Part shown: piece after piece, positions 1 to 5,664 of the stretch
Layout: each line of letters opens with the position of its first letter
How positions within the stretch are numbered: the stretch's first letter is position 1
Assembly: GCA_913060955.1 (NCBI GenBank)
Contig: CAJXTH010000048.1
Span: forward strand, 1 to 6,040
DNA length: 6,040 nucleotides
Source of the DNA: an uncultured bacterium
Lineage (GTDB): Bacteria > Patescibacteriota > Minisyncoccia > SW-4-49-11
Reading direction: 5' to 3'
Made by a program: the position numbers and the translations under genes
Notes under the pieces: model-generated
What the model was told of the DNA's origin: nothing
Seen by the model: only the letters and a program-made list of their open reading frames with translations
Database searches by the model: none

Positions 1-504
1 GAGCCATGCGAATTCTGGTGTATTTTCGAAACTCACATCGAAGCTATTGATATCAATAGCAAGACCTGTACTGTGTTCACTATATCCCGGAGGAGCTGAT
101 GCAACCCCACGAGCAACGTATTGATCAAATACATTTTGACGCTCTGCATCTGTCATATCCTCCCCGTAGTAATTACGAATTGGATTAGTAACGGAAGAGC
201 TCGGATTGAAAAATGTTCCAACCTGGTCATCATAACTTCGATATTCTGAAACGATTTCTAGAGAAATGTTATCCGCAGCTGCTGCTGATTGCATTTCATT
301 AAAGGCTGTTTGAAGATCAGGATCTAATCTACCGGCATCTTGATAGGCTGGATATCCTCTTTCACGAGCAACTTCAGCTAAAAAGTCCCTATGTCCTTGA
401 CTTAAATCAGAATACGAGTTTGGTCTACTCCCATAGTCTGCTAAAACAGATAAAGGGGAAAGAAATAATACAGATACCAATACTAGAATTACGTGTAACT
501 TCAT
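1..504 (-). CDS. VanY-type D-alanyl-D-alanine carboxypeptidase (M15B), secreted, 3' end off the window
   Basis: 168 codons are visible from the ATG at 504 before the frame leaves the left edge with no stop. Residues 1-22 form a signal peptide (hydrophobic core, likely cut after VLA), so the enzyme should act outside the cytoplasmic membrane. The VanY family signature is clear: YRSYDDQ at 88-94 (the substrate-side Arg motif), then APPGYSEHSTGLAIDI at 137-152. H144 and D151 of the SxHxxGxAxD motif are the expected zinc ligands. EFAWL at 164-168 matches the family's region after the motif. The last zinc ligand and the catalytic Glu (ExxWH region) lie outside the window. The family removes the terminal D-Ala from peptidoglycan stem peptides. 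Its start lies one base after the stop of the upstream pilin/peptidase gene, so the two are probably co-transcribed and translationally coupled. Only a weak AGGA about 14 bases upstream could serve as ribosome binding site. Confidence 0.9.
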   Translation of the reverse strand, partial: MKLHVILVLVSVLFLSPLSVLADYGSRPNSYSDLSQGHRDFLAEVARERGYPAYQDAGRLDPDLQTAFNEMQSAAAADNISLEIVSEYRSYDDQVGTFFNPSSSVTNPIRNYYGEDMTDAERQNVFDQYVARGVASAPPGYSEHSTGLAIDINSFDVSFENTPEFAWL

Positions 505-505
505 A

Positions 506-1975
506 CTAATTTCTTGTTCCTAAATCTATATGTACATGAAATCGCTGATTTGCATCTACACCAGGGTTAATTCGTGAGGGGCTAATCCCACACTCAGCGG
601 CGGTCCTTTCAATACAACGCCCAGTTTCTTTATCTCTGATATTTCCTGATCCATCAGCAAAATCCAATGCATCGCCAGTAATATGAAAACTTGTACCACA
701 ACATGTTCTAACAGTAGATGAAATCTGAAATTCACCAAATTGAGAGCATTCTTGAAAAATAGTAGTTGCTACCCCCTGAAGTCGTTCATCGACTCCTGAC
801 ATATTTTTTCCTCCTTGAAATTTCCAAACAGATGGATCGATAGTATTACACGTTCTTGATCCAACTAGAGCATCTTCAACAGTCCCTCCTCCAGAATTTG
901 TCTGAGTTGAACCACTACCTGTAACCGCTGCGATCTCACAGTTCGCAGTCAATAATCCCGGATTAATAATATTAAGGATAATAAAGACCGAAAGGCCAAG
1001 AATTACTCCAATGATTGTATTAGTGAACATCCCTTTGGCTTGGTTTACCTGAGCGGCGTTTACTCCAGATGAGGTGTAGAGGAATCCGGCGTAGATAAAC
1101 ATTCCAAAGGCTGCGGTGAAGAGGATTGCAAATCCCAGGTACCAAAGGGCTTGGGTTAACTGACAAATGTTACTAATTCGCCCCACTCCAGGGAATGAGG
1201 TAAATGATTCGTAGGAGACTTGGGATGCTGGAGTTGATGATCCACCTGTTGCTCGTTGGTTTGCTTCTTCGACCCCTGTTGCTTGAGATTCTGAGGCAAT
1301 AGGCTCACTGTTTGCTAAATCTCCAACTGTTTCTGGATCTCCGAGTACACGAGTTGATCGACAAACCACATCTCGGTCTCCTCCACCATCTTGTTTGAAA
1401 CAATCATCTAATGTTCCAGTTATACCTTCTGCTTTACATGCTATTCCTGGTTCGCCATCTCGGGTAAACTCAGCACACTCTCCTTGATATTCATCATTAT
1501 CTACAGTAATGGTATAACCATCTTCAAAGTTAAGAGTTTCTGAGGACTCTTCTGCAGTTTCTCCGAGCGCACTTGCAATCACTTCTCGAGGCACTGTTCG
1601 AGAAGCATCTACACTTGTATATTGATTTGGAACATTAGTAATTTCTGTACAGTCATATCGAGGTGACGATCCGGTGTTATCACAATCTCCGTAGACCAAA
1701 ACATTCCTTCCGGTCTGATTGTTATCAAGATATTCTTTTCGACAAATAGATCTCCCTTCTTCCCAATCTGCGCACTCGAAGATCCCTCCTGCTACTGGAC
1801 TGTATCGCTGAGGAGCTCCTGATCCAGATGTTATACTATCGATTCCGTTGTAGCGATTTCCGCCACCTGCTGGAGAAAAAGTAATGTCATTAGCATATGT
1901 TGTAGAAACTATACTAAAGAAAGAGACTACTGCTACCAATGCTATTCCTAAGATATATTTGTATTTTTGTATCAT
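506..1975 (-). CDS. Exported fusion protein: Cys-rich region + T4SS pilin-like membrane hairpin + M15-like peptidase domain
   Basis: 489 aa. Residues 1-28 are a signal peptide (likely cut after TTYA). Residues 29-265 form a polar, low-complexity exterior region with eight cysteines (C68, 78, 98, 109, 167, 180, 192, 205). Two membrane helices follow (about 276-299 and 320-341), joined by a short loop with NQAKGMFTNTIIG. This is the hairpin of the VirB2/TrbC-like type IV secretion pilin family common in CPR genomes. C271 and C346 flank the hairpin on the same side. After a Gly/Ser/Thr linker, residues 392-489 resemble a zinc peptidase of the M15 (DD-peptidase/Hedgehog) fold: SFHITGDALDFA at 429-440 (H431, D438) and FHVHIDLG at 479-486 (H480/H482). 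Six further cysteines (C376, 410, 425, 426, 454, 462) suggest disulfides. The predicted topology puts both large regions outside. It is the first gene of a two-gene unit with vanY. No clear Shine-Dalgarno precedes the ATG. Family and fold are fairly sure; substrate and catalytic activity are inferred. Confidence 0.85.
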   Translation of the reverse strand: MIQKYKYILGIALVAVVSFFSIVSTTYANDITFSPAGGGNRYNGIDSITSGSGAPQRYSPVAGGIFECADWEEGRSICRKEYLDNNQTGRNVLVYGDCDNTGSSPRYDCTEITNVPNQYTSVDASRTVPREVIASALGETAEESSETLNFEDGYTITVDNDEYQGECAEFTRDGEPGIACKAEGITGTLDDCFKQDGGGDRDVVCRSTRVLGDPETVGDLANSEPIASESQATGVEEANQRATGGSSTPASQVSYESFTSFPGVGRISNICQLTQALWYLGFAILFTAAFGMFIYAGFLYTSSGVNAAQVNQAKGMFTNTIIGVILGLSVFIILNIINPGLLTANCEIAAVTGSGSTQTNSGGGTVEDALVGSRTCNTIDPSVWKFQGGKNMSGVDERLQGVATTIFQECSQFGEFQISSTVRTCCGTSFHITGDALDFADGSGNIRDKETGRCIERTAAECGISPSRINPGVDANQRFHVHIDLGTRN

Positions 1976-2008
1976 CTGAGTAATTTACAGAACATGTTGC
2001 TTGAAGTC

Positions 2009-2035
2009 ATTATACCATAGTTGCTTGACTTGCAA
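2009..2035 (-). promoter_or_regulatory. Promoter for the pilin/peptidase-vanY operon
   Basis: On the minus strand a perfect TATAAT (2014-2009) is preceded by TGG, giving an extended -10 (TGnTATAAT). The best upstream element is TTGCAA (2035-2030) with a short 15-base spacer, which the extended -10 could compensate for. The expected transcript starts near 2002, about 27 bases before the ATG at 1975. Confidence 0.6.
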
Positions 2036-2058
2036 ATCGGGATAAGTCCCCGTATAAT
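2030..2058 (+). promoter_or_regulatory. Promoter for tRNA-Trp
   Basis: TTGCAA (2030-2035), a 17-base spacer and a perfect TATAAT (2053-2058) place the transcript start near 2065, a few bases before the mature tRNA at 2072. TTGCAA is its own reverse complement and also serves as the best -35 of the opposite promoter. Confidence 0.7.
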
Positions 2059-2071
2059 GAATATCGTACCG

Positions 2072-2145
2072 AGGAGTATAGTTAAACGGTATAACAACGG
2101 TCTCCAAAACCGTCGTTGTGGGTTCGATTCCTGCTACTCCTGCCA
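2072..2145 (+). tRNA. tRNA-Trp (anticodon CCA)
   Basis: A full cloverleaf folds: acceptor AGGAGTA (2072-2078) with TACTCCT (2135-2141), D stem GTTA/TAAC, anticodon stem ACGGT/ACCGT around the loop CTCCAAA (anticodon CCA), and T arm GTGGG-TTCGATT-CCTGC with two G-U type pairs. The discriminator is G, as usual for bacterial tRNA-Trp, and the CCA tail is encoded (2143-2145). It is a single-gene unit with its own promoter and terminator. Reading only UGG fits UGA remaining a stop codon here. Confidence 0.96.
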
Positions 2146-2147
2146 TA

Positions 2148-2176
2148 AAAAACCTCCCGTTTGTTGGGAGGTTTTT
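2148..2176. terminator. Bidirectional intrinsic terminator between tRNA-Trp and the GH13 gene
   Basis: AAAAACCTCCC (2148-2158) pairs with GGGAGGTTTTT (2166-2176) around a 7-base loop. The A tract on one arm and T tract on the other let it work both ways. It ends the tRNA-Trp transcript on the plus strand and the sugar phosphorylase transcript, whose TAA is at 2182-2180, on the minus strand. Confidence 0.9.
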
Positions 2177-2179
2177 CGT

Positions 2180-3655
2180 TTATTCCAGGTCAAGGGTTTG
2201 AAACTCTTTGATATCTGGGTTGTAGTAGGTAATCTTAATTAGCCAGGAGTCCATGTCGGCGTGGAGTACGGCTTTGTATTCGGTATTAGTCCAGACTACG
2301 TGGAATTCAGTTGGGTCTGAGGCAAGGACTTCTACTGATCCTTGGAAAGCTGGATAGTTGCTCCGGAACTCCATGACTCGAATTACCTTTTGGACAAAGG
2401 GCTGGTTGAATTTGTGATCGATTTGAGATTCTGGGTGATTATGTCGTACGAGCTCTCTTCCCTCCCCTGTCTCGTGCCACCGTTCTTCGTCGTTTCGTTG
2501 TGCCAGGAGGTCATTGTAGTACACCTGGGGAATTCCTGGGGCGAAGAGTTGCAAGACGTGAGCCATCAACCATTGATTCTGATCCCGGAAGCATGCTTCG
2601 AGCAATGTAGCATTAATAGAATGAATAGAAACATTTTGAGAAGTAAGTCCAGAGGCTGCTTTAGTACTATATCCTGCATTTTGGATAATTTTTCCTGCGA
2701 GTACTTCTGCAGCCTCTTCTGATCCCACATATTCTGGCTCGGAAGTTACATTGATTCCATCGTGGTTGGTAAGCACTGCAATCTGGTTTTTCGGACAGAT
2801 CTGGTACCACTCCTCCAGTCCGGTTACATCTCGGGTCAAAATTGCCTGGAAAATCCGGGCTGGCAAGTGAAAGTCATAGGTCCAAGCTCCCATTTCTACA
2901 ATTCGCTTCTTGGTTTCCAAGTCAGAATGAATCTCGGTTAGAACTTCCATGTCATAGGAGTGAATCAGGTCAATGAGCTTCTGTAAAATTTCGTAGGTCT
3001 CGGGTACCATGTTCATCCCGAGCTCTGGGTGCTTGTAAATTGTTCCTACTGCATCTAGCCGAATCATACTGATTCCTTGCTCTGACAAGTGCTTTACAAA
3101 CTTTTCATAGTACTCCCAGGTGAGTGGACTCATTGGATCTAAATCGGCCTGCATCGGAAGAAATGTTTTGAAATGAGGTCGCTTTGTTCCGTCTCCGAGT
3201 TCAAACACAATGATTGGCGGAATCGGCGTCAATTCATCAAACTTGGTAAGCTCATCCAGAGTAATCGTTTTGTTCGGGAATGTTTTTTCGAGAGCAGCAA
3301 ACATGTCTGCGTATTTGGAATTGAGTCCGTGCTTCAGATAATCTTGGAATTCAGGAGAGTATACCGACATGTGCCCGACTACCAAATCTGATTGAACGTC
3401 ATAGGTGTGGGCAATCGCTTTGATATCTTCCCAGGTTCCGAACTCAGGCTCAACCTCCATGTGAGTAAGTGGTGCAAATCCCCGGTCTCCAGACGATGGG
3501 TAAAACGGAAGAATGTGTACTAGTCCCACCGCTTGAGAAAGATAGGTATCAAGCGTCTGTTTGAGAGTTTTTAAATTTCCGCCCAAACTATCCGGATAGG
3601 TCATGAGCTGAACTTTGTGTGAAATAGGCATAGGTTTTTCTTTACGTTTGGACAT
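2180..3655 (-). CDS. GH13 sugar phosphorylase, sucrose phosphorylase-like (GH13_18 type)
   Basis: 491 aa from the first ATG, close to the usual 480-500 aa. The protein resembles sucrose phosphorylases along its whole length: KVQLMTYPDSLGGNL at 14-28, HILPFYPSSGDRGFAPL at 47-63, IRLDAVG at 198-204, LTEIHS at 239-244, TNHDGI at 296-301, APGIPQVYY at 372-380 and a small C-terminal beta domain. Expected catalytic residues are present: D201 (nucleophile), E241 (acid/base) and D299 after H298. Family members use phosphate to cleave a glucoside, releasing alpha-glucose 1-phosphate in the cytoplasm; there is no signal peptide. The acceptor-side loops differ from classical sucrose phosphorylase (HDGIN rather than HDGIG; a TIYKHPELG stretch after the nucleophile), so the true substrate is uncertain. 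Codon 9 (ATG at 3631) is a rival start: MPISHKV aligns with family N-termini, and the best -10 sits only four bases before the first ATG. Confidence 0.88.
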   Translation of the reverse strand: MSKRKEKPMPISHKVQLMTYPDSLGGNLKTLKQTLDTYLSQAVGLVHILPFYPSSGDRGFAPLTHMEVEPEFGTWEDIKAIAHTYDVQSDLVVGHMSVYSPEFQDYLKHGLNSKYADMFAALEKTFPNKTITLDELTKFDELTPIPPIIVFELGDGTKRPHFKTFLPMQADLDPMSPLTWEYYEKFVKHLSEQGISMIRLDAVGTIYKHPELGMNMVPETYEILQKLIDLIHSYDMEVLTEIHSDLETKKRIVEMGAWTYDFHLPARIFQAILTRDVTGLEEWYQICPKNQIAVLTNHDGINVTSEPEYVGSEEAAEVLAGKIIQNAGYSTKAASGLTSQNVSIHSINATLLEACFRDQNQWLMAHVLQLFAPGIPQVYYNDLLAQRNDEERWHETGEGRELVRHNHPESQIDHKFNQPFVQKVIRVMEFRSNYPAFQGSVEVLASDPTEFHVVWTNTEYKAVLHADMDSWLIKITYYNPDIKEFQTLDLE

Positions 3656-3690
3656 ATCTATTATAGCATTATCCTAACTAATACTTACCT
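3656..3690. promoter_or_regulatory. Compact divergent promoter region between the sugar phosphorylase and nucleotidyltransferase genes
   Basis: Only 35 bases separate the two ATGs. On the minus strand there is a perfect TATAAT at 3665-3660, four bases before the first ATG of the phosphorylase. On the plus strand an overlapping TATTAT (3659-3664) lies 26 bases before the nucleotidyltransferase ATG. Neither has a convincing -35 element at 17 bases. If both are used, the two polymerases cannot bind at once. There is no Shine-Dalgarno before either gene. Confidence 0.4.
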
Positions 3691-4416
3691 ATGAATTGGT
3701 CAATCATAATACTCGCTGCCGGAAAAGGCACTCGACTCAAAACTACTACTCCCAAGCCTCTTGTACCGATTCTTGGAACCCCTTTAATCCAACCGATTTT
3801 AGATCTCTCTTCTCAATTTGATTTTGCGAAGCGTATTATTGTGACCAGTGAGTATACTCAAGAAATTGAAACCATATACTCAAGTGAGCTCTTTACATTT
3901 GTCCGTACAGAACCAAAAGGAACTGCAGATGCTGTACTCCAAGCACTTCCCCATATTACCTCAGACAATATTCTTATTGCTCAGTCTGATGATAGCTTCT
4001 TGTATACCCAGCAACTGCTTTGTGACCTAATGAAGCAACATGATACCTGCCAGTCAGATTTTACCGTAGGCCTTGCTGCTATTACTGAGGAGATTGAATA
4101 TCGGTCTGGTATCTGGGGTCCTGAAACACAACAGCTCCTCGGTATTCGTCCAGAAAAACGATCCCAACCAGGAGATCGAGTTGTGTGTGGATTGTACGCT
4201 GGAAAAGCTACTTGGGTGCAATCCATGTTCTCCAAGATCCCTGCCTCTCCTTCTAATGGAGAATTTGGAATTCCAACAGCATTTCTCCAAGGAATTGAAT
4301 CTGAAGATGATATCCATATGTTTCCCGTTCCGGCTAATCAATGGATGGGAGTAAACACTCCACAGGAGCTCGAAAAAGCTATTAAATCAATTGACCAAAG
4401 CAGAAAAATACGATAA
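3691..4416 (+). CDS. Sugar-1-phosphate nucleotidyltransferase (NTP_transferase family, stand-alone)
   Basis: 241 aa, a single catalytic domain with no left-handed beta-helix acetyltransferase tail. The nucleotide-binding loop is classical: ILAAGKGTRL at 7-16 followed by PKPLVPILGTPLI at 21-33. EPKGTADAV at 74-82 is the base/ribose region and resembles ADP-glucose and GlmU-type enzymes. The metal site position reads QSDDSFLY at 98-105 instead of the usual GD. GEFGIP at 190-195 and GVNTPQELE at 220-228 (N222) match the C-terminal sugar and metal motifs. The family joins a sugar 1-phosphate to an NTP, giving an NDP-sugar and pyrophosphate. The sugar and base cannot be assigned from sequence alone. 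It is divergent from a phosphorylase that would make glucose 1-phosphate, which suggests a glucosyl substrate (inference). No Shine-Dalgarno is seen before the ATG. Its TAA stop lies inside the -10 of the next gene's promoter. Confidence 0.87.
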   Translation: MNWSIIILAAGKGTRLKTTTPKPLVPILGTPLIQPILDLSSQFDFAKRIIVTSEYTQEIETIYSSELFTFVRTEPKGTADAVLQALPHITSDNILIAQSDDSFLYTQQLLCDLMKQHDTCQSDFTVGLAAITEEIEYRSGIWGPETQQLLGIRPEKRSQPGDRVVCGLYAGKATWVQSMFSKIPASPSNGEFGIPTAFLQGIESEDDIHMFPVPANQWMGVNTPQELEKAIKSIDQSRKIR

Positions 4417-4419
4417 AAT
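4391..4419 (+). promoter_or_regulatory. Promoter for the NUDIX gene, inside the end of the nucleotidyltransferase gene
   Basis: TTGACC (4391-4396), an exact 17-base spacer and TAAAAT (4414-4419). The -10 overlaps the TAA stop of the upstream gene. Transcription would start near 4426, leaving a leader of about 24 bases that carries the ribosome binding site. Confidence 0.65.
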
Positions 4420-4437
4420 AGCGGCGTTCTTTCAAGT

Positions 4438-4441
4438 GAGG
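4438..4441 (+). promoter_or_regulatory. Shine-Dalgarno GAGG of the NUDIX gene
   Basis: GAGG lies eight bases before the ATG at 4450. It is the only clear Shine-Dalgarno among the protein genes of the window and supports that start. Confidence 0.7.
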
Positions 4442-4449
4442 CAGTAAAA

Positions 4450-4935
4450 ATGGATATTCTATCCATTGGTTGTAAATATAATTCACCTCGAAAAGCTGAA
4501 GCTGGAGTGTTTGCCGCCATCTGGCATCCGAACACAAATTCAATAGTCATGCAAGTGAGAACAGCTCTAAAACCAAAGGAGCTTCTCGGAATTAAAGAGT
4601 TCCCTGGAGGAGGGCTTGAGGAAAATGAGGACTGCTGGATTGGACTTTGCCGAGAAGTAAAGGAAGAGCTTGGGCTAGATTTAAGTGATCAGAGCCTTTT
4701 TATCCCATCTTCTTCAGCAAGAATATGGTTAGATCAAAAAAAGAATCCAGAATGGATTCGACTGACTGTAGTTCGAGCGAACACTAAAGAGTTAAAGTTT
4801 GCACCTCAAGACGATGAGGCTAAGGATCCTCAGTGGATTCCAGTCTCTGAGATCAATAAGGAGTACTTATCTCCTGCATTTAGATTTAATATCCTTCCAG
4901 TTCTTCGATCGAGATTACTTGATCCTCCTCTTTGA
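4450..4935 (+). CDS. NUDIX hydrolase
   Basis: 161 aa, the size of a minimal single-domain Nudix protein. The Nudix box is complete at residues 54-76: G54, E60, then REVKEELGL at 68-76, matching G-x5-E-x7-REU-x-EE-x-G-U. The glutamates E69, E72 and E73 would hold the metal ions. EFPGGGLEEN at 50-59 provides the usual lead-in, and a closing WIPVSEI (129-135) is typical of the fold's last strand and helix. Such enzymes cleave nucleoside diphosphates linked to another moiety (NTPs, NDP-sugars, dinucleotides, capped RNA ends). The substrate cannot be read from this sequence. It follows the nucleotidyltransferase by 33 bases but has its own promoter and ribosome binding site, so it may be transcribed both alone and by read-through. 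Link to NDP-sugar turnover is possible but unproven. The frame ends in TGA, which shows that UGA is a stop in this genome. Confidence 0.92.
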   Translation: MDILSIGCKYNSPRKAEAGVFAAIWHPNTNSIVMQVRTALKPKELLGIKEFPGGGLEENEDCWIGLCREVKEELGLDLSDQSLFIPSSSARIWLDQKKNPEWIRLTVVRANTKELKFAPQDDEAKDPQWIPVSEINKEYLSPAFRFNILPVLRSRLLDPPL

Positions 4936-4949
4936 GCCAATCGGCTTCT

Positions 4950-4984
4950 ACCCCGCTTTCTGAATAGATTGCGGGGTCTTTTTA
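4950..4984 (+). terminator. Intrinsic terminator after the NUDIX gene
   Basis: ACCCCGC (4950-4956) pairs with GCGGGGT (4971-4977), and the 14-base loop can close further with TCT/AGA. A run CTTTTT follows (4978-4983). It lies 15 bases after the TGA stop and separates the NUDIX gene from the Fur-family gene. Confidence 0.88.
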
Positions 4985-5014
4985 TGATAGAATTGAATCA
5001 ACTAAGAATATAGT

Positions 5015-5431
5015 ATGTCTGTCCAAGAGACGTTTGTATCACTTCTTCATCAAAACAATACCCGGCTGACTCAACATGCGCAGGATATTTTTGATACACT
5101 CAAGAGTCAAAAACGGCCACTTTCGGCAGTGGAAATCTATGAGATGCTATCAGACAACGGTTCAAAAATCGATCTTTCTACAGTGCATCGGACTATGGAA
5201 CGTTTTTGTGGAATTCAGGTTGTCCAGCCTGTATACCGAGACAAGGCTACATTGTATGAACTCTCACATCACTTTGTACCTCATCACCATCACTTTACCT
5301 GTACGCAATGTGAAACTATTTACGAAATTGATACCTGTGTAATGGATGTTCTGGAGTCTTCTGTGGGGGATCTTGGTGAAGTAACCCATCATTCTGTTGA
5401 ATTGTTTGGTGTTTGTAATCGCTGTGTATAG
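5015..5431 (+). CDS. Fur-family metal-responsive transcription regulator (Fur/Zur/PerR type)
   Basis: 138 aa, a normal length for the family. The N-terminal winged helix (about 17-82) has AVEIYEML (38-45) and the recognition helix region DLSTVHRTMERF (53-64), matching the family's TVYRTL. The dimerisation domain carries the regulatory metal region YELSHHFVPHHHHF (81-94), with a run of four His where many Fur proteins have HHDH, and two CxxC pairs, C96/C99 and C134/C137, that should bind structural zinc. The family represses or activates metal uptake, oxidative stress or zinc-economy genes as a dimer. Which metal is sensed cannot be told: the His usually found before the first conserved SA is absent (RPLSA at 34-38). 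The gene stands alone between two terminators. TAGAAT (4988-4993) is a possible -10 but lacks a good -35. No Shine-Dalgarno is seen. Confidence 0.9.
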   Translation: MSVQETFVSLLHQNNTRLTQHAQDIFDTLKSQKRPLSAVEIYEMLSDNGSKIDLSTVHRTMERFCGIQVVQPVYRDKATLYELSHHFVPHHHHFTCTQCETIYEIDTCVMDVLESSVGDLGEVTHHSVELFGVCNRCV

Positions 5432-5455
5432 CGAAGAACAATGTATTTTAGAGAT

Positions 5456-5485
5456 AAAAAAACGGGGTCTTAGCCCCATTTTTTT
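5456..5485. terminator. Shared terminator between the converging Fur-family and rpmG genes
   Basis: AAAAAAACGGGG (5456-5467) faces CCCCATTTTTTT (5474-5485) around a 6-base loop. In the minus-strand transcript the one non-Watson-Crick position is a U-G pair, giving a 12-bp stem; in the plus-strand transcript it is a C-A mismatch. So it should work both ways but better for rpmG, whose TAA stop (5486-5484) overlaps its A tract. Confidence 0.85.
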
Positions 5486-5642
5486 ACTTCTTCATTTCTC
5501 GATGAATGGTGTGTCGTCGGAGTCGCTTGGAGAACTTCTTCAGCTCAAGCTTCTCTGGATTCTTTTTCTTATTCTTTCGAGAATAATAGTTGATGTCTCC
5601 AGTCTCGGTGCACTGCAACTTGATGAGATTATCTTGACTCAT
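5484..5642 (-). CDS. rpmG: 50S ribosomal protein L33, cysteine-poor (zinc-free) form
   Basis: 52 aa, the usual length. It was found by reading the minus strand between the tRNA-Thr(GGU) gene and the terminator. The L33 pattern is plain: LIKLQCTETGDINYYSRKNK (6-25), then NPEKLELKKFSKRLRRHTIH (28-47) and REMKK at the end. L33 is a small protein of the large ribosomal subunit near the E site. Zinc-binding L33 has two pairs of cysteines; here only C11 remains, with T14 and S38 at positions where cysteines would be expected, so it should not bind zinc. The gene starts 22 bases after the encoded CCA of tRNA-Thr(GGU) and has no promoter of its own, so it is probably made as a tRNA-mRNA transcript and released by tRNA 3' processing. 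There is no clear Shine-Dalgarno before the ATG at 5642. Confidence 0.95.
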   Translation of the reverse strand: MSQDNLIKLQCTETGDINYYSRKNKKKNPEKLELKKFSKRLRRHTIHREMKK

Positions 5643-5664
5643 AGTACTCGTGTTAATAAATTCT

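Noticed and set aside
2342..2722. Plus-strand open frame of 126 codons
   Set aside because: It is antisense to the GH13 phosphorylase, whose protein has family motifs throughout. The antisense translation shows no domain and has no ribosome binding site.
3656..3680. Possible Fur/PerR operator (GATAATGCTATAAT on the minus strand)
   Set aside because: The two halves run as a direct rather than inverted repeat, and the match is explained by overlapping -10 boxes.
4450..4935. Gracilibacteria/SR1 genetic code with UGA read as glycine
   Set aside because: The NUDIX gene ends in TGA at the expected family length, close before a terminator. None of the genes read needs an in-frame TGA.
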